Shown: positions 52,651 to 61,965, counted from the stretch's first letter. The stretch is DNA of 64,000 nt from an uncultured Lachnospiraceae bacterium (GCA_910576535.1 CAJTKK010000002.1:168561-232560); one strand, 5' to 3'. Notes: a model not told the origin generated them from the sequence alone. Made by a program: numbers and translations.

Positions 52651-52797
52651 ATGTATAAGAAAGAGGCAGAAGGAGAAAAAATTACAAAAGAAGAGAAACA
52701 GGTTATAGAACAGATATCACATATTTTGGTAAGTGAAAAATACATTACTGCAAAAGAACAGTTCCGTATCTTGGAATTATTAAGGGGGGAAAAATAA
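52651..52797 (+). CDS. Small basic/acidic helical protein (48 aa) next to the recombinase
   Basis: ATG 52651 behind AAAAAGGAT; 48 codons to TAA at 52795. It starts MYKKEAEGEKITKEEKQ and continues IEQISHILVSEKYITAKEQ, mostly helix. It lies 33 bp upstream of the recombinase start. I do not recognise a family. In serine-integrase elements small proteins here can be directionality factors or regulators; this is inference from position only. Confidence 0.6.
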   Translation: MYKKEAEGEKITKEEKQVIEQISHILVSEKYITAKEQFRILELLRGEK

Positions 52798-52830
52798 GTG
52801 GAGTAGAATAACGGGAAAGGGGAAGATGAC

Positions 52831-54693
52831 TTGGAGAAACTGCGTGCAGTAACTTATAACCGGTGCAGTACGGAGGAAGAGCCACAGAAGGATGCCCTGC
52901 TCCATCAGATAAAGGAGGCGAAGGACTGTATTTCAGAACAGGGATGGCAGTTAGTGGATGCTTATGTGGAAGCCAAAAGCGGAACGACAGTGAAGGGCAG
53001 GACAGAATATAACCGTCTTTATCAAGATTTAGAACGGGATACATTTGATATTATTGTGATTAAAAGCCAAGACAGGCTGATGCGGAATACAAAAGACTGG
53101 TATCTGTTTCTGGATCGGATGCAGAAGAACGGAAAACAGTTATATATGTATTTGGACCATAAGTTCTATTCACCGGATGATGCGCTTGTTACAGGGATTA
53201 AAGCGATCCTGGCGGAAGAATATAGCCGGGAATTAAGCAAGAAAATCAATCATGCGCATAAAAACCGGCAAAAGGAGGGGAAGCATTTTGTATTCACCAA
53301 TCAGACTTATGGGTATCAAAAGCTTCCGGATAAAAGCATAGCGGTCAACGGACAGGAGGCGGAAATGATAAGAATGCTTTTTGAACTGTCCGCAAATGGG
53401 TATGGGACACATTGCTGTGCGGAGATACTTTACCAAAATGGGTACCGTAACCGGAAAGGGAAAATGATTCATCCATCCAGTATCCGGAATATCATAAGGA
53501 ACCCGATCTATAAGGGGACGATTGTCCAAAACAGGAGCCATTATGATTTTGAAAGAAAACAAGTTGTCAAAAATCCTGAACAGGAATGGGTTATCCATGA
53601 GAAGGCATTGCCTGCCATTGTGGACAGCAACTTGTTTGAAAAAGCAAACAAGAGGATGGATGCCAGACGGCAGGGGAAACAGGGAACGGAGGGGAAACAG
53701 GGAGGAAATCCAGGGAAATATGATTTTTCCGGTAAAATTGTCTGTGGTTTGTGCGGAAGCCCTTTTTACAGAGTTTCCCGGAAAAAAGGGGATGGCAGGA
53801 TAACGGAATGGAAATGCAGCAATTATTTGAGGAATGGAAGAAAAAAGGAAATGCTATGCAAGGATAAAGTGAGAAAGGTAAAAAACAAGGACCAGGGATG
53901 TGATAATGTACATTTGGATGAAAATAAGATTTACGCGGCATTAGAAAGGGTTTGCCAGGAAAATGGGAAGGGACTAAAAACATACAAGGACGTGTTGTTG
54001 AATAAAACGTTAATGATAATAAAAGATGCTTTGGAGCAAGAGGGTGGCAGGAAAGGTGAGCGGGAACTGGAAGGGGCTTTGGCAAGGATCATGGTGCAAA
54101 AAGATTTGCTTTTGGAAAAACTTCTGGAAGGTACGATTTCAGATTCTGATTTTAAACGGAAGAACCGGCAGATGGAGTGTAAGGCGGAACAAATTCATGC
54201 CCGGATGGCACAGAAGGCTGATAGCATATTACGGGAGGAAACAATAGACAGCCGGATAGAAAAGATACGGGAAAAGCTGGAGGAAGGAATCATGAAAAAG
54301 GCGCAGATGGCAGATTTTGCCTGCGGTATCGGAAAAATAGAGGCATTTCCTGACTGCCTGAAAATACATCTTGTTTCTTTGGGCTGGATGGAGCGGGCAG
54401 GGAAAATCATGATTTCTACGGAAGGGGAGGGAGCGGATAGACGGGCCGTAATTGTGATTCCGCAGACATGCGGCGCTTTGCACCGGACGGCGGTGGAAGA
54501 AGAAAAAAGGGTAATTCTAAACAATATGAGGCAAAGGCCTGGCATTACGGCAAAAGAAATAGCAACGGAGACGGGGGTAAGCCTTCCTCTGGTACATAGA
54601 AGAATCCGGGATTTAAAAAAAGAAGAAAAAATCAGGTACGGTACGCCTGACGGAAAGAGGGGGTGGACGATAATAAGCGAAGGCAATGGTTAA
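52831..54693 (+). CDS. Large serine recombinase with C-terminal winged-helix domain
   Basis: 620 aa from a TTG start at 52831 (AAAGGGGAAG upstream). Resolvase domain 1-150 with nucleophile Ser13 (YNRCSTEEE) and Arg motif SQDRLMRN; recombinase domain (about 165-275); zinc ribbon (VCGLCGSPFY ... WKCSNY, about 303-345); coiled coil (about 370-480). Unusually, the last 65 residues form a winged helix (KRVILNNMRQRPGITAKEIATE... LPLVHRRIRDLKKE). It integrates and may excise the element. The stop is 3 bp from the attachment-site arm. Confidence 0.93.
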   Translation: MEKLRAVTYNRCSTEEEPQKDALLHQIKEAKDCISEQGWQLVDAYVEAKSGTTVKGRTEYNRLYQDLERDTFDIIVIKSQDRLMRNTKDWYLFLDRMQKNGKQLYMYLDHKFYSPDDALVTGIKAILAEEYSRELSKKINHAHKNRQKEGKHFVFTNQTYGYQKLPDKSIAVNGQEAEMIRMLFELSANGYGTHCCAEILYQNGYRNRKGKMIHPSSIRNIIRNPIYKGTIVQNRSHYDFERKQVVKNPEQEWVIHEKALPAIVDSNLFEKANKRMDARRQGKQGTEGKQGGNPGKYDFSGKIVCGLCGSPFYRVSRKKGDGRITEWKCSNYLRNGRKKEMLCKDKVRKVKNKDQGCDNVHLDENKIYAALERVCQENGKGLKTYKDVLLNKTLMIIKDALEQEGGRKGERELEGALARIMVQKDLLLEKLLEGTISDSDFKRKNRQMECKAEQIHARMAQKADSILREETIDSRIEKIREKLEEGIMKKAQMADFACGIGKIEAFPDCLKIHLVSLGWMERAGKIMISTEGEGADRRAVIVIPQTCGALHRTAVEEEKRVILNNMRQRPGITAKEIATETGVSLPLVHRRIRDLKKEEKIRYGTPDGKRGWTIISEGNG

Positions 54694-54696
54694 TTT

Positions 54697-54726
54697 TTTT
54701 TATCATTTCCGTCCAACGCTTAAAGA
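54697..54726. other. Right attachment site: inner arm and core
   Basis: Inner arm TTTTTATCATTTCCG at 54697-54711; core AAGA at 54723-54726. The arm begins 3 bp after the recombinase stop codon. Confidence 0.85.
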
Positions 54727-55444
54727 CTTGTGAACCATAAATAATCAGGTATCCAAGGCCTCTGCGCGCAGCGAGAAATTCCCCGATGACAACGCCTACA
54801 AGGGCAAGCCCGATATTTACTTTCATATTGCTTAAAATTGTGGGGATGGAGCCAGGGAATACGACTTTGAAAAAGGCATCTTTTTTTCCGCCGCCCAATG
54901 TGTAAATCAGCTTTATTTTTTCTTCGTCTACCTGACGGAACCCGGTATAAAGGTTGATGATGGAACCAAATACGGCAACAGAGATGCCGGCTACAATGAT
55001 TGTGTTGATTCCTGTCCCGAGCCATACGATAAATAATGGGGCAAGGGCGGATTTTGGCAAACTGTTTAAGACAACTAAATAAGGTTCTAAAACTTCGGAA
55101 CATTTATGGGAATACCATAAAAGAGTTGCGGCCAGCATACCAATAATAAGAACCAGAAGAAAACTGGCTACAGTCTCCAGCAGGGTGACGCCGGTATTGG
55201 TAAAAAATGTCCCGTCTTTTATCATATCGGAAAAGCATATAGCAACCCGGCTTGGGCTGCTGAAAAAGAAAGGGTCGATATAACCTGCTTGGGCAGAAAA
55301 TTCCCAAATCAGGAGAAAAAAGGCAAGAACAAGAAAACGGGCAAGAGTAACCATGCGGTGATGCTTCAAGCGGGAACGTTCATATTTTTCCTGGTTACTC
55401 AGCGTCCGGCTGGATGATTTTAGCGGTTTGGATATGGTCTTCAT
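54723..55444 (-). pseudogene. N-terminal part of the split ABC importer permease
   Basis: 240 codons of a NitT/TauT-type permease from ATG 55444 (AAGGAG, 7-nt spacing). Membrane segments and the EAA loop are clear (SLPKSALAPLFIVWLG, GEFLAARRGLGYLIIYG). The frame reads past Val240 into the element and stops at 54632 after about 30 unrelated residues, removing the last transmembrane helix. Its missing 35 residues are at 50803-50910. The product is probably inactive while the element is in place. Confidence 0.92.
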
Positions 55445-56228
55445 CAGAAATCTCCTTCCATAATTGATTAAAGTATCCTTGATATTCCGGCGCATTCCGG
55501 GAGGCGAGGGGAGAATGGCCGGATATCGTAAGGCGGATGGGGATGTCACATTTTATTGTGGCAGGACGTTTGCTGAGTACGAGAATCCGGTCGGCCAGGC
55601 TGATGGCCTCTGACAGATCGTGGGTAACCAGAATGGCTGTTTTTTTGGCGGAACGGATGATGCCACAAATATCGGAAGAAACAGAAAGCCTTGTCTGATA
55701 ATCCAAAGCGCTAAAAGGTTCATCCAGCAATAAGATTTCTGGGTCAAGAGCCAGTGTCCGTATGAGCGCTGCCCGTTGCTTCATGCCCCCGGAAAGTTCA
55801 CCGGGTTTTTTGTCTTTGAACTTGTCAAGTCCATAATCTTTGAGCAGCTCCATCACACGTTGCTTTTTCCCCTCGGTAAGCTGGCGGTTAATTTCTAAGC
55901 CGAGAATCACATTGCGGTAGATTGTGCGCCATTCAAAAAGATGGTCGTGCTGAAGCATATATCCAATCCGGGGACAGCCTCCGGCCATGGGATGTTTATC
56001 GCTTTCTTCTCCTTGCGGAACGGGAAAACAGATTTCCCCGCTTTCCGGCAGGAGAAGCCCTGAAATAATAGACAGCAATGTGGACTTGCCGCATCCGGAA
56101 GGGCCAACGATTGCCAGGAATTCCCCTTTTTTCACTTGGAAGGATATATGGGATAAGGCATCGGTTTCGCCTTCTAAGCTGTGGTAGGAATAGCAGATAT
56201 CATGCAGTTCCAAGATCGGGTTAGTCAT
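55395..56228 (-). CDS. ABC importer ATP-binding protein (NitT/TauT family)
   Basis: 277 aa. Walker A GPSGCGKST, Q-loop MLQHDHLFEW, signature LSGGMKQRAALIR, Walker B ILLLDEPFSALD, H-loop VTHDLSEA. This is the SsuB/TauB/ThiZ branch, importing sulfonates, nitrate or pyrimidine precursors. It overlaps the permease start by 50 nt. No substrate-binding protein is adjacent, so substrate is unknown. With the permease broken the transporter is probably non-functional. Confidence 0.92.
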   Translation of the reverse strand: MTNPILELHDICYSYHSLEGETDALSHISFQVKKGEFLAIVGPSGCGKSTLLSIISGLLLPESGEICFPVPQGEESDKHPMAGGCPRIGYMLQHDHLFEWRTIYRNVILGLEINRQLTEGKKQRVMELLKDYGLDKFKDKKPGELSGGMKQRAALIRTLALDPEILLLDEPFSALDYQTRLSVSSDICGIIRSAKKTAILVTHDLSEAISLADRILVLSKRPATIKCDIPIRLTISGHSPLASRNAPEYQGYFNQLWKEISDEDHIQTAKIIQPDAE

Positions 56229-56255
56229 AAGATTCCTCCAATGTCATATATGCTT

Positions 56256-56285
56256 ATTATATGAAAAGAAGAAAAATGTTGTGAA
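56256..56285 (-). promoter_or_regulatory. Promoter of the ABC importer operon
   Basis: Minus strand TTCACA (56280-56285), 18-bp spacer, TATAAT (56256-56261). Confidence 0.6.
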
Positions 56286-56358
56286 TTGTAAAATCTTCAT
56301 AGGCAAACATGCTTTTGCGGACTTGCATGGAAGGCTTTTTTTACAAGGCAGGAAAAGA

Positions 56359-56387
56359 TTGAAAAAGCAAAAAAAGTGTGGTAGTAT
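56359..56387 (+). promoter_or_regulatory. Promoter of argH
   Basis: TTGAAA (56359-56364), 17-bp spacer, TAGTAT (56382-56387). I saw no ARG box palindrome. Confidence 0.65.
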
Positions 56388-56423
56388 CAAATATCAGATT
56401 GAAACAATTTGGAGGAAAATGCC

Positions 56424-57827
56424 ATGGCACAGCTTTGGGGCGGACGATTTACAAAAGAGACGGATGCGCTTGTTTACCGTTTTAACGCATCCATTTCTTT
56501 TGACAAAAAACTTTTTGAAGAAGATATTGAAGGCAGCATTGCCCATGTGGTAATGCTGGAAAAGCAAGGTATTTTGCCGGAAGAAGAGAAAAATGCGATT
56601 GTAAAAGGACTTACGGGGATCCGTGAGGATGTGAAGGGCGGAAAGCTGGAGATCACAGACGGGTATGAGGATATCCATAGCTTTGTGGAAGCCAATCTGA
56701 TAGAAAGAATTGGAGATGCCGGCAAGAAGCTTCATACGGGGCGGAGCCGTAACGACCAGGTGGCTCTGGATATGAAGCTATATATAAGGAAAGAAATCAT
56801 CCATGTGGCAGAAGAATTGGAAGAACTGCTTTTGACCTTGATTGCGGTGATGGAAGAGAACGTGGATACTTACATGCCGGGATTTACTCATCTGCAAAAA
56901 GCCCAGCCCATTACATTGGCTCATCATATGGGGGCATATTTTGAAATGTTCCGCAGGGACAGTTTAAGAATGAAGGACATTTATGGGCGGATGAATTACT
57001 GCCCTCTGGGATCCGGGGCTTTAGCAGGGACTACATATCCGTTGGACAGAGGATATACGGCTTCTTTGCTTGGGTTTGAAGGGCCGACCTTAAACAGCAT
57101 GGATTCTGTGGCAGACAGGGATTACATCATTGAACTGTTGTCTGCGCTGTCTACAGTAATGATGCACTTGAGCCGTTTTTGTGAAGAAATCATTTTATGG
57201 AATTCCAACGAATACCATTTTGTGGAGATTGACGATGCTTATTCGACAGGAAGCAGCATAATGCCCCAGAAAAAAAATCCGGATATTGCCGAGTTGATCC
57301 GCGGGAAAACCGGAAGGGTTTATGGGGCCTTAACCGCAATCCTTACTACAATGAAAGGGATTCCTTTGGCTTATAATAAGGATATGCAGGAAGATAAAGA
57401 ACTGACTTTTGACGCCATTGATACAGTGAAAGGGTGTCTTTCCCTGTTTACCGGTATGCTGAAGACAATGAAATTCCATAAAGAGGCAATGGCAAAAAGC
57501 GCCATGAACGGTTTTACCAATGCAACGGATGCGGCAGATTATCTGGTAGGGAAAGGAGTGCCTTTTAGGGATGCCCATGGCATTATAGGGCGGCTTGTGC
57601 TTTACTGCATTGAAAAAGGCGCTTGCATTGACTCTCTGACGATTCATGAGCTAAAGGCTATCAGCCCAATGTTTGAGGAAGACATTTATGATGCGGTGAG
57701 CCTGGAAACCTGTGTGGGCAAAAGACTGACTACCGGGGCGCCTGGCCAGGAGGCTATGAAGGAGGCGCTTGGCGCATATAAAGAATTTATGGACAAGAGC
57801 TGGTTAAAAGGCAAACATTTGAAATAG
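56424..57827 (+). CDS. argH: Argininosuccinate lyase
   Basis: 467 aa from ATG 56424 (TTGGAGG upstream). Start MAQLWGGRF, LHTGRSRNDQVALD, TPYLxxH-equivalent FTHLQKAQP, and the fumarase-superfamily signature GSSIMPQKKNPD. Cleaves argininosuccinate to arginine and fumarate. The other arg genes, including argG, are not in the window. asd follows 64 bp later. Confidence 0.97.
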   Translation: MAQLWGGRFTKETDALVYRFNASISFDKKLFEEDIEGSIAHVVMLEKQGILPEEEKNAIVKGLTGIREDVKGGKLEITDGYEDIHSFVEANLIERIGDAGKKLHTGRSRNDQVALDMKLYIRKEIIHVAEELEELLLTLIAVMEENVDTYMPGFTHLQKAQPITLAHHMGAYFEMFRRDSLRMKDIYGRMNYCPLGSGALAGTTYPLDRGYTASLLGFEGPTLNSMDSVADRDYIIELLSALSTVMMHLSRFCEEIILWNSNEYHFVEIDDAYSTGSSIMPQKKNPDIAELIRGKTGRVYGALTAILTTMKGIPLAYNKDMQEDKELTFDAIDTVKGCLSLFTGMLKTMKFHKEAMAKSAMNGFTNATDAADYLVGKGVPFRDAHGIIGRLVLYCIEKGACIDSLTIHELKAISPMFEEDIYDAVSLETCVGKRLTTGAPGQEAMKEALGAYKEFMDKSWLKGKHLK

Positions 57828-57891
57828 AACAAAAAGGTGAGAAACATATTGCGGAAAATAAATTTTCACGGCACACCGGGAATGGAGGATT

Positions 57892-58983
57892 ATGATGAGT
57901 GAAAAATTAAAAGTAGGTATTTTAGGCGGAACAGGTATGGTTGGGCAGAGATTCATTTCTTTGTTGGAAAACCACCCTTGGTTTGAAGTGACGACGATTG
58001 CGGCAAGCCCCCGTTCGGCAGGGAAAACTTATGCTGAGGCGGCAGGCGGGAGATGGAAAATGACAACTCCTATGCCGGAAGCGATAAAAGACCTTGTGGT
58101 AATGAATGTAAATGAAGTGGAAAAGGTAGCCGCAGACGTGGATTTTGTGTTTAGCGCTGTGGATATGACAAAAGAAGAGATAAAGAAAATAGAAGAGGAA
58201 TATGCAAAAACGGAAACCCCTGTTGTTTCCAACAACAGTGCGCACCGCTGGACGGAAGATGTGCCGATGGTAGTGCCGGAGATCAATCCGGAACATATGA
58301 AGGTTATCGAATTCCAGAAAAAGAGATTAGGCACGCAAAGAGGGTTTGTAGCTGTAAAGCCTAATTGCTCCATCCAAAGTTATGCGCCGGTTCTTACCGC
58401 ATGGAAAGAATTTGAGCCTTATGAAGTGGTAGCTACTACTTATCAGGCAATTTCCGGGGCTGGAAAGACTTTTCAGGACTGGCCGGAAATGGAAGGGAAT
58501 ATCATACCCTATATCGGCGGGGAAGAGGAAAAAAGCGAGAAGGAGCCTTTGAGAATCTGGGGCGAAATAAAAGACGGGGTAATTGTTCCTGCGGTTTCTC
58601 CGGTGATTACTTGCCAATGCATCCGTGTGCCGGTCTTAAACGGCCATACGGCTGCTGTCTTTGTCAAGCTGAAAAAGAAGGCGTCAAAAGAACAGTTGAT
58701 TGATAAGCTTCTGCAATTTAGGGGGGTTCCCCAGGAATTAGCCCTTCCTAGCGCACCGAAACAGTTTATCCAGTATTTGGAGGAAGATAACCGCCCGCAG
58801 GTGAGCCTGGATGTAGACTACGAAAACGGCATGGGCATCAGCGTGGGACGTTTAAGAGAGGATGCGGTTTATGACTGGAAGTTTGTCGGGTTATCCCATA
58901 ATACGGTGCGTGGCGCTGCCGGAGGGGCAGTGCTTTGTGCGGAATTGCTGAAAGCACAGGGATATATTACAAAGAAAAAATAA
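57892..58983 (+). CDS. asd: Aspartate-semialdehyde dehydrogenase
   Basis: 363 aa. NADP-binding GILGGTGMVGQRF, VSNNSAHRW, catalytic Cys in VKPNCSIQS, and SVGRLREDAVYDWKF. The archaeal/yeast-like class of Asd rather than the E. coli class. Reduces aspartyl phosphate to the semialdehyde for lysine, threonine, methionine and cell-wall diaminopimelate. ATG ATG at 57892/57895 behind GGAGGATT. Confidence 0.96.
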   Translation: MMSEKLKVGILGGTGMVGQRFISLLENHPWFEVTTIAASPRSAGKTYAEAAGGRWKMTTPMPEAIKDLVVMNVNEVEKVAADVDFVFSAVDMTKEEIKKIEEEYAKTETPVVSNNSAHRWTEDVPMVVPEINPEHMKVIEFQKKRLGTQRGFVAVKPNCSIQSYAPVLTAWKEFEPYEVVATTYQAISGAGKTFQDWPEMEGNIIPYIGGEEEKSEKEPLRIWGEIKDGVIVPAVSPVITCQCIRVPVLNGHTAAVFVKLKKKASKEQLIDKLLQFRGVPQELALPSAPKQFIQYLEEDNRPQVSLDVDYENGMGISVGRLREDAVYDWKFVGLSHNTVRGAAGGAVLCAELLKAQGYITKKK

Positions 58984-58984
58984 A

Positions 58985-59176
58985 AGAATTATTACGGAGT
59001 CCATTGTTTATATGGTAAAAAGTCTGGGATGTGAAACTGTGGCTGGGGACGTGGAAACAAGAGAGCAGTTTGAATATTTGAAGTCGGTTGATGGCGATAA
59101 TATTCAAGGATACTTTCCGGGCAAGCCGATACCGTCCGGTGAAGTGGGAAAACTGCTGCAGAAAACAGTGGGCTAA
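58985..59176 (+). pseudogene. Remnant of an EAL-domain (c-di-GMP phosphodiesterase) gene
   Basis: About 63 codons without a start, ending TAA at 59174. The translation matches the EAL C-terminus: TESIVYMVKSLGCETVAGDV, ETREQFEYLKSVDGDN, IQGYFPGKPIP. The conserved AEGVET motif has become AGDVET, so even the remnant has lost a catalytic Glu. Everything upstream of this fragment is missing, replaced by asd. Confidence 0.82.
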
Positions 59177-59181
59177 AATGG

Positions 59182-61203
59182 ATGATAAACAAAGATATGG
59201 AAAAAAATTTATATATAGCAGAAAAACCCAGTGTAGCAAGGGAATTTGCAAAAGCCCTGAAATTAAATATGAGCAGTAAAGACGGTTATATGGAATCCCA
59301 GGAGGCAATTGTCACTTGGTGCGTAGGGCATCTGATTACAATGAGCTATCCGGAAGTATATGATGAAAAGTATAAACGCTGGTCTTTGGCAGCGCTGCCT
59401 TTTATTCCGCTGGAATTCAAATATGAAGTGATTGAAAATGTGAAAAAACAGTTTGGGATTGTGAGCGGGCTGCTGAACCGGCCGGATGTGGGTACGATTT
59501 ATGTCTGTACGGATTCCGGAAGGGAAGGGGAATATATTTACCGCCTGGTAGAACAGCAGGCGGGAGTCAAAGGGAAACAGCGTAAAAGAGTATGGATTGA
59601 TTCCCAGACAGAAGAAGAAATATTAAGAGGGATAAGGGAAGCAAAGGATTTGACGGAATATGACAATCTTAGTTCTGCGGCTTATTTAAGGGCGAAGGAA
59701 GATTATCTTATGGGGATTAATTTTTCCCGCGTGCTGACTTTAAAATACGGCAATTCCATCAAATCTTATCTGAAGACGGACAGGGCAGTGATTTCCGTGG
59801 GAAGGGTGATGACTTGTGTGCTTGGGATGGTGGTCCGCAGGGAAAGGGAAATCCGGGAATTTGTAAAAACATCCTTTTACCGTGTGATTGCTTCAGTATC
59901 TGCAGAAGGAAAAGATTTTGAATGCGAATGGAAAGCGGCGGAGGGTACAGAATATTATGCTTCGCCGTTATTATATAAGGAGAATGGGTTCAAGGAAAAA
60001 GCTCCGGCCGAAGAACTGATTGCTCATTTACTGGAGGGGTCTCCGGTTCCTGAAGTGGAAGCGGCAGAAAAGAAAAAAGAGACAAAAAATCCGCCGCTTT
60101 TGTATAATCTTGCAGAACTGCAAAATGACTGTTCCAAATATTTTAAAATTAGCCCGGATGAAACTCTCAGGATTGTGCAGGAGCTGTACGAAAAGAAAAT
60201 GACGACTTATCCAAGAACTGATGCCAGGGTATTGTCCAGCGCTGTGGCCAAGGAAATTTATAAAAATATAAGCGGTTTAAGAAACTATGGGAAGATGTCA
60301 GCCTTTGCCAATGAAATTCTGGAAAATCAGGGATATAAGGGTATTGCAAAGACCAGGTATGTGAACGACAAGCAGATTACGGACCACTATGCGATTATCC
60401 CCACTGGACAGGGGCTTGGGAATCTCAAGAGCCTAAATGAGACGGCTGCGAAAGTGTATGAGATCATTGCCCGCAGATTTTTATGTATCTTTTATCCGGC
60501 GGCTGTTTACCGGAAAATATCCCTTAAGATCAATATAAAAAAAGAAAAATTTACTGCTAACTTTAAAGTGTTAGAAGAAGAGGGGTATCTGAAAGCGGCG
60601 GAGTTTTCTTTTGGCAAAAAGAAAGGAAAAGGGGAAAAAGAGAACGGGGAAAGCGGCGCAGCAGATATGAAAGATCCGGCTTTTGTCACTATGATACAGC
60701 GTCTGAAAAAGGGTTCCAAACTGGAACTGAAAGGGATGGAACTAAGGGAAGGGGAAACCTCTCCGCCCAAGCGGTATAATTCAGGAACAATGATTTTGAC
60801 AATGGAAAATGCCGGGCAGTTTATTGAGGATGAAGAACTGCGCACACAGATAAAAGGAAGCGGTATCGGCACATCTGCCACAAGGGCTGAAATCTTAAAA
60901 AAGCTGGTAAATATCCAATATCTTGCATTAAATAAAAAGACACAGATGATTACTCCTACTCTGATGGGCGAAATGGTCTACGACGTAGTGGCGGATTCCA
61001 TTAAGCCGTTGCTGGATCCTGCTTTAACGGCTAGCTGGGAAAAAGGGCTGACGCTGGTGGCAGAGGGGAATATTACGGAAGCAGAATATATGGCAAAACT
61101 GGACGATTTTATAAGCAGACGGACAAATATTGTAAAACAACTCGGAAATCAAGGTTTTTTATTCCGGCAGTTTGACAATGCCGCGAAAAATTACCGGAAA
61201 TAG
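59182..61203 (+). CDS. topB: DNA topoisomerase III
   Basis: 673 aa (start 59182; ATG 59197 gives MEKNLYIAEKPSVA and is also possible, as neither has a strong site). Toprim domain with IAEKPSVARE, VCTDSGREGEYIYRL, and the active-site Tyr in TTYPRTDARVLS (about 333). A Lys/Gly-rich insert lies at about 475-495. The C-terminal zinc fingers of topoisomerase I are absent, as expected for TopB. Relaxes or decatenates single strands; in Clostridia copies often come with mobile elements, but this neighbourhood is housekeeping. Confidence 0.93.
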   Translation: MINKDMEKNLYIAEKPSVAREFAKALKLNMSSKDGYMESQEAIVTWCVGHLITMSYPEVYDEKYKRWSLAALPFIPLEFKYEVIENVKKQFGIVSGLLNRPDVGTIYVCTDSGREGEYIYRLVEQQAGVKGKQRKRVWIDSQTEEEILRGIREAKDLTEYDNLSSAAYLRAKEDYLMGINFSRVLTLKYGNSIKSYLKTDRAVISVGRVMTCVLGMVVRREREIREFVKTSFYRVIASVSAEGKDFECEWKAAEGTEYYASPLLYKENGFKEKAPAEELIAHLLEGSPVPEVEAAEKKKETKNPPLLYNLAELQNDCSKYFKISPDETLRIVQELYEKKMTTYPRTDARVLSSAVAKEIYKNISGLRNYGKMSAFANEILENQGYKGIAKTRYVNDKQITDHYAIIPTGQGLGNLKSLNETAAKVYEIIARRFLCIFYPAAVYRKISLKINIKKEKFTANFKVLEEEGYLKAAEFSFGKKKGKGEKENGESGAADMKDPAFVTMIQRLKKGSKLELKGMELREGETSPPKRYNSGTMILTMENAGQFIEDEELRTQIKGSGIGTSATRAEILKKLVNIQYLALNKKTQMITPTLMGEMVYDVVADSIKPLLDPALTASWEKGLTLVAEGNITEAEYMAKLDDFISRRTNIVKQLGNQGFLFRQFDNAAKNYRK

Positions 61204-61243
61204 AAAAGGAAAAGCGCAAAAACGGCTTGGAAAAGAGGAAAAA

Positions 61244-61912
61244 ATGGAACAATGGAAAGTGAAAAATTTGTATACGCTGCAAGAAACAATCGCATCTGCT
61301 CTGCTGGAGGGAAAGGAATACCCTTGGGAGGCTCTTACGGAAATAAAAGATTTTATTTTGGAACTGGGAAAAAGCCTTCCGGAAGACAGATTTGAAAAGA
61401 GAGGGGAGAATATCTGGGTGGCGAAATCGGCAGAAGTGTTCCCAAGCGCTTATATTGGCGGTCCGGCAATTATTGACGAAGAGGCGCAAGTACGGCACTG
61501 TGCTTTTATCCGGGGGAGCGCAATTGTGGGAAAAGGGGCGGTAGTAGGCAACTCTACCGAACTGAAAAATGTAATCTTATTCAATAAAGTCCAGGTTCCG
61601 CATTATAATTATGTAGGAGACAGTATTTTAGGGTATAAGGCACATATGGGCGCGGGTTCCATTACTTCCAACGTAAAAAGCGATAAGTCTTTGGTTGCGG
61701 TAAAAGACGGGGAAGAAAGCATGGGAACAGGGCTTAAGAAGTTTGGCGCAATGCTGGGGGATTGTGTGGAGATAGGCTGCAATTCCGTATTAAACCCGGG
61801 GACTGTCATAGGGAGAGGGGCAAGCGTATACCCGACTTCTTCCGTAAGGGGATACGTGCCGGAAAACGGTATCTATAAGCATGAAGGGGAAATTGCACGG
61901 AGAAGGCCATGA
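61244..61912 (+). CDS. Left-handed beta-helix (hexapeptide) protein, GlmU C-terminal-like
   Basis: 222 aa from ATG 61244 (AGAGGA upstream). Hexapeptide repeats from about 70 (VFPSAYIGGPAIID, IRGSAIVGKGAVVG, GDSILGYKAHMGAGS, CVEIGCNSVLNPGTVIGRG). It resembles the acetyltransferase half of GlmU without a uridylyltransferase domain. Family members are called nucleotidyltransferase-related or sugar acyltransferases; substrate unknown. Starts 40 bp after topB. Confidence 0.82.
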   Translation: MEQWKVKNLYTLQETIASALLEGKEYPWEALTEIKDFILELGKSLPEDRFEKRGENIWVAKSAEVFPSAYIGGPAIIDEEAQVRHCAFIRGSAIVGKGAVVGNSTELKNVILFNKVQVPHYNYVGDSILGYKAHMGAGSITSNVKSDKSLVAVKDGEESMGTGLKKFGAMLGDCVEIGCNSVLNPGTVIGRGASVYPTSSVRGYVPENGIYKHEGEIARRRP

Positions 61913-61965
61913 TAAAAGATAAGAAGCGCTGATTTTGGGCTGTTCTGTCTGCGGCAAAAAATATT

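Larger units (their letters stand above)
50911..54724 (+). mobile_element. Integrated serine-recombinase element (3.8 kb) splitting an ABC permease gene
   Basis: Boundaries come from the split permease and a shared AAGA core at 50909-50912 and 54723-54726. Joining the element ends gives TTTTTATCATTTCCG (54697-54711), an 11-nt gap, AAGA, a 9-nt gap, then the exact reverse complement of that arm (50922-50936). This perfect 15-bp dyad centres on the AA of the core, as in serine-integrase attP sites. Contents: a hemerythrin-receiver gene, a 48-aa frame and the recombinase. No transfer or replication genes, so it is a minimal integrative element. Confidence 0.92.

Noticed and set aside
54632..54722. 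Last 30 codons of the open permease frame
   Set aside because: They lie inside the integrated element, beyond the family-matching region; the true C-terminus is at 50803-50910.
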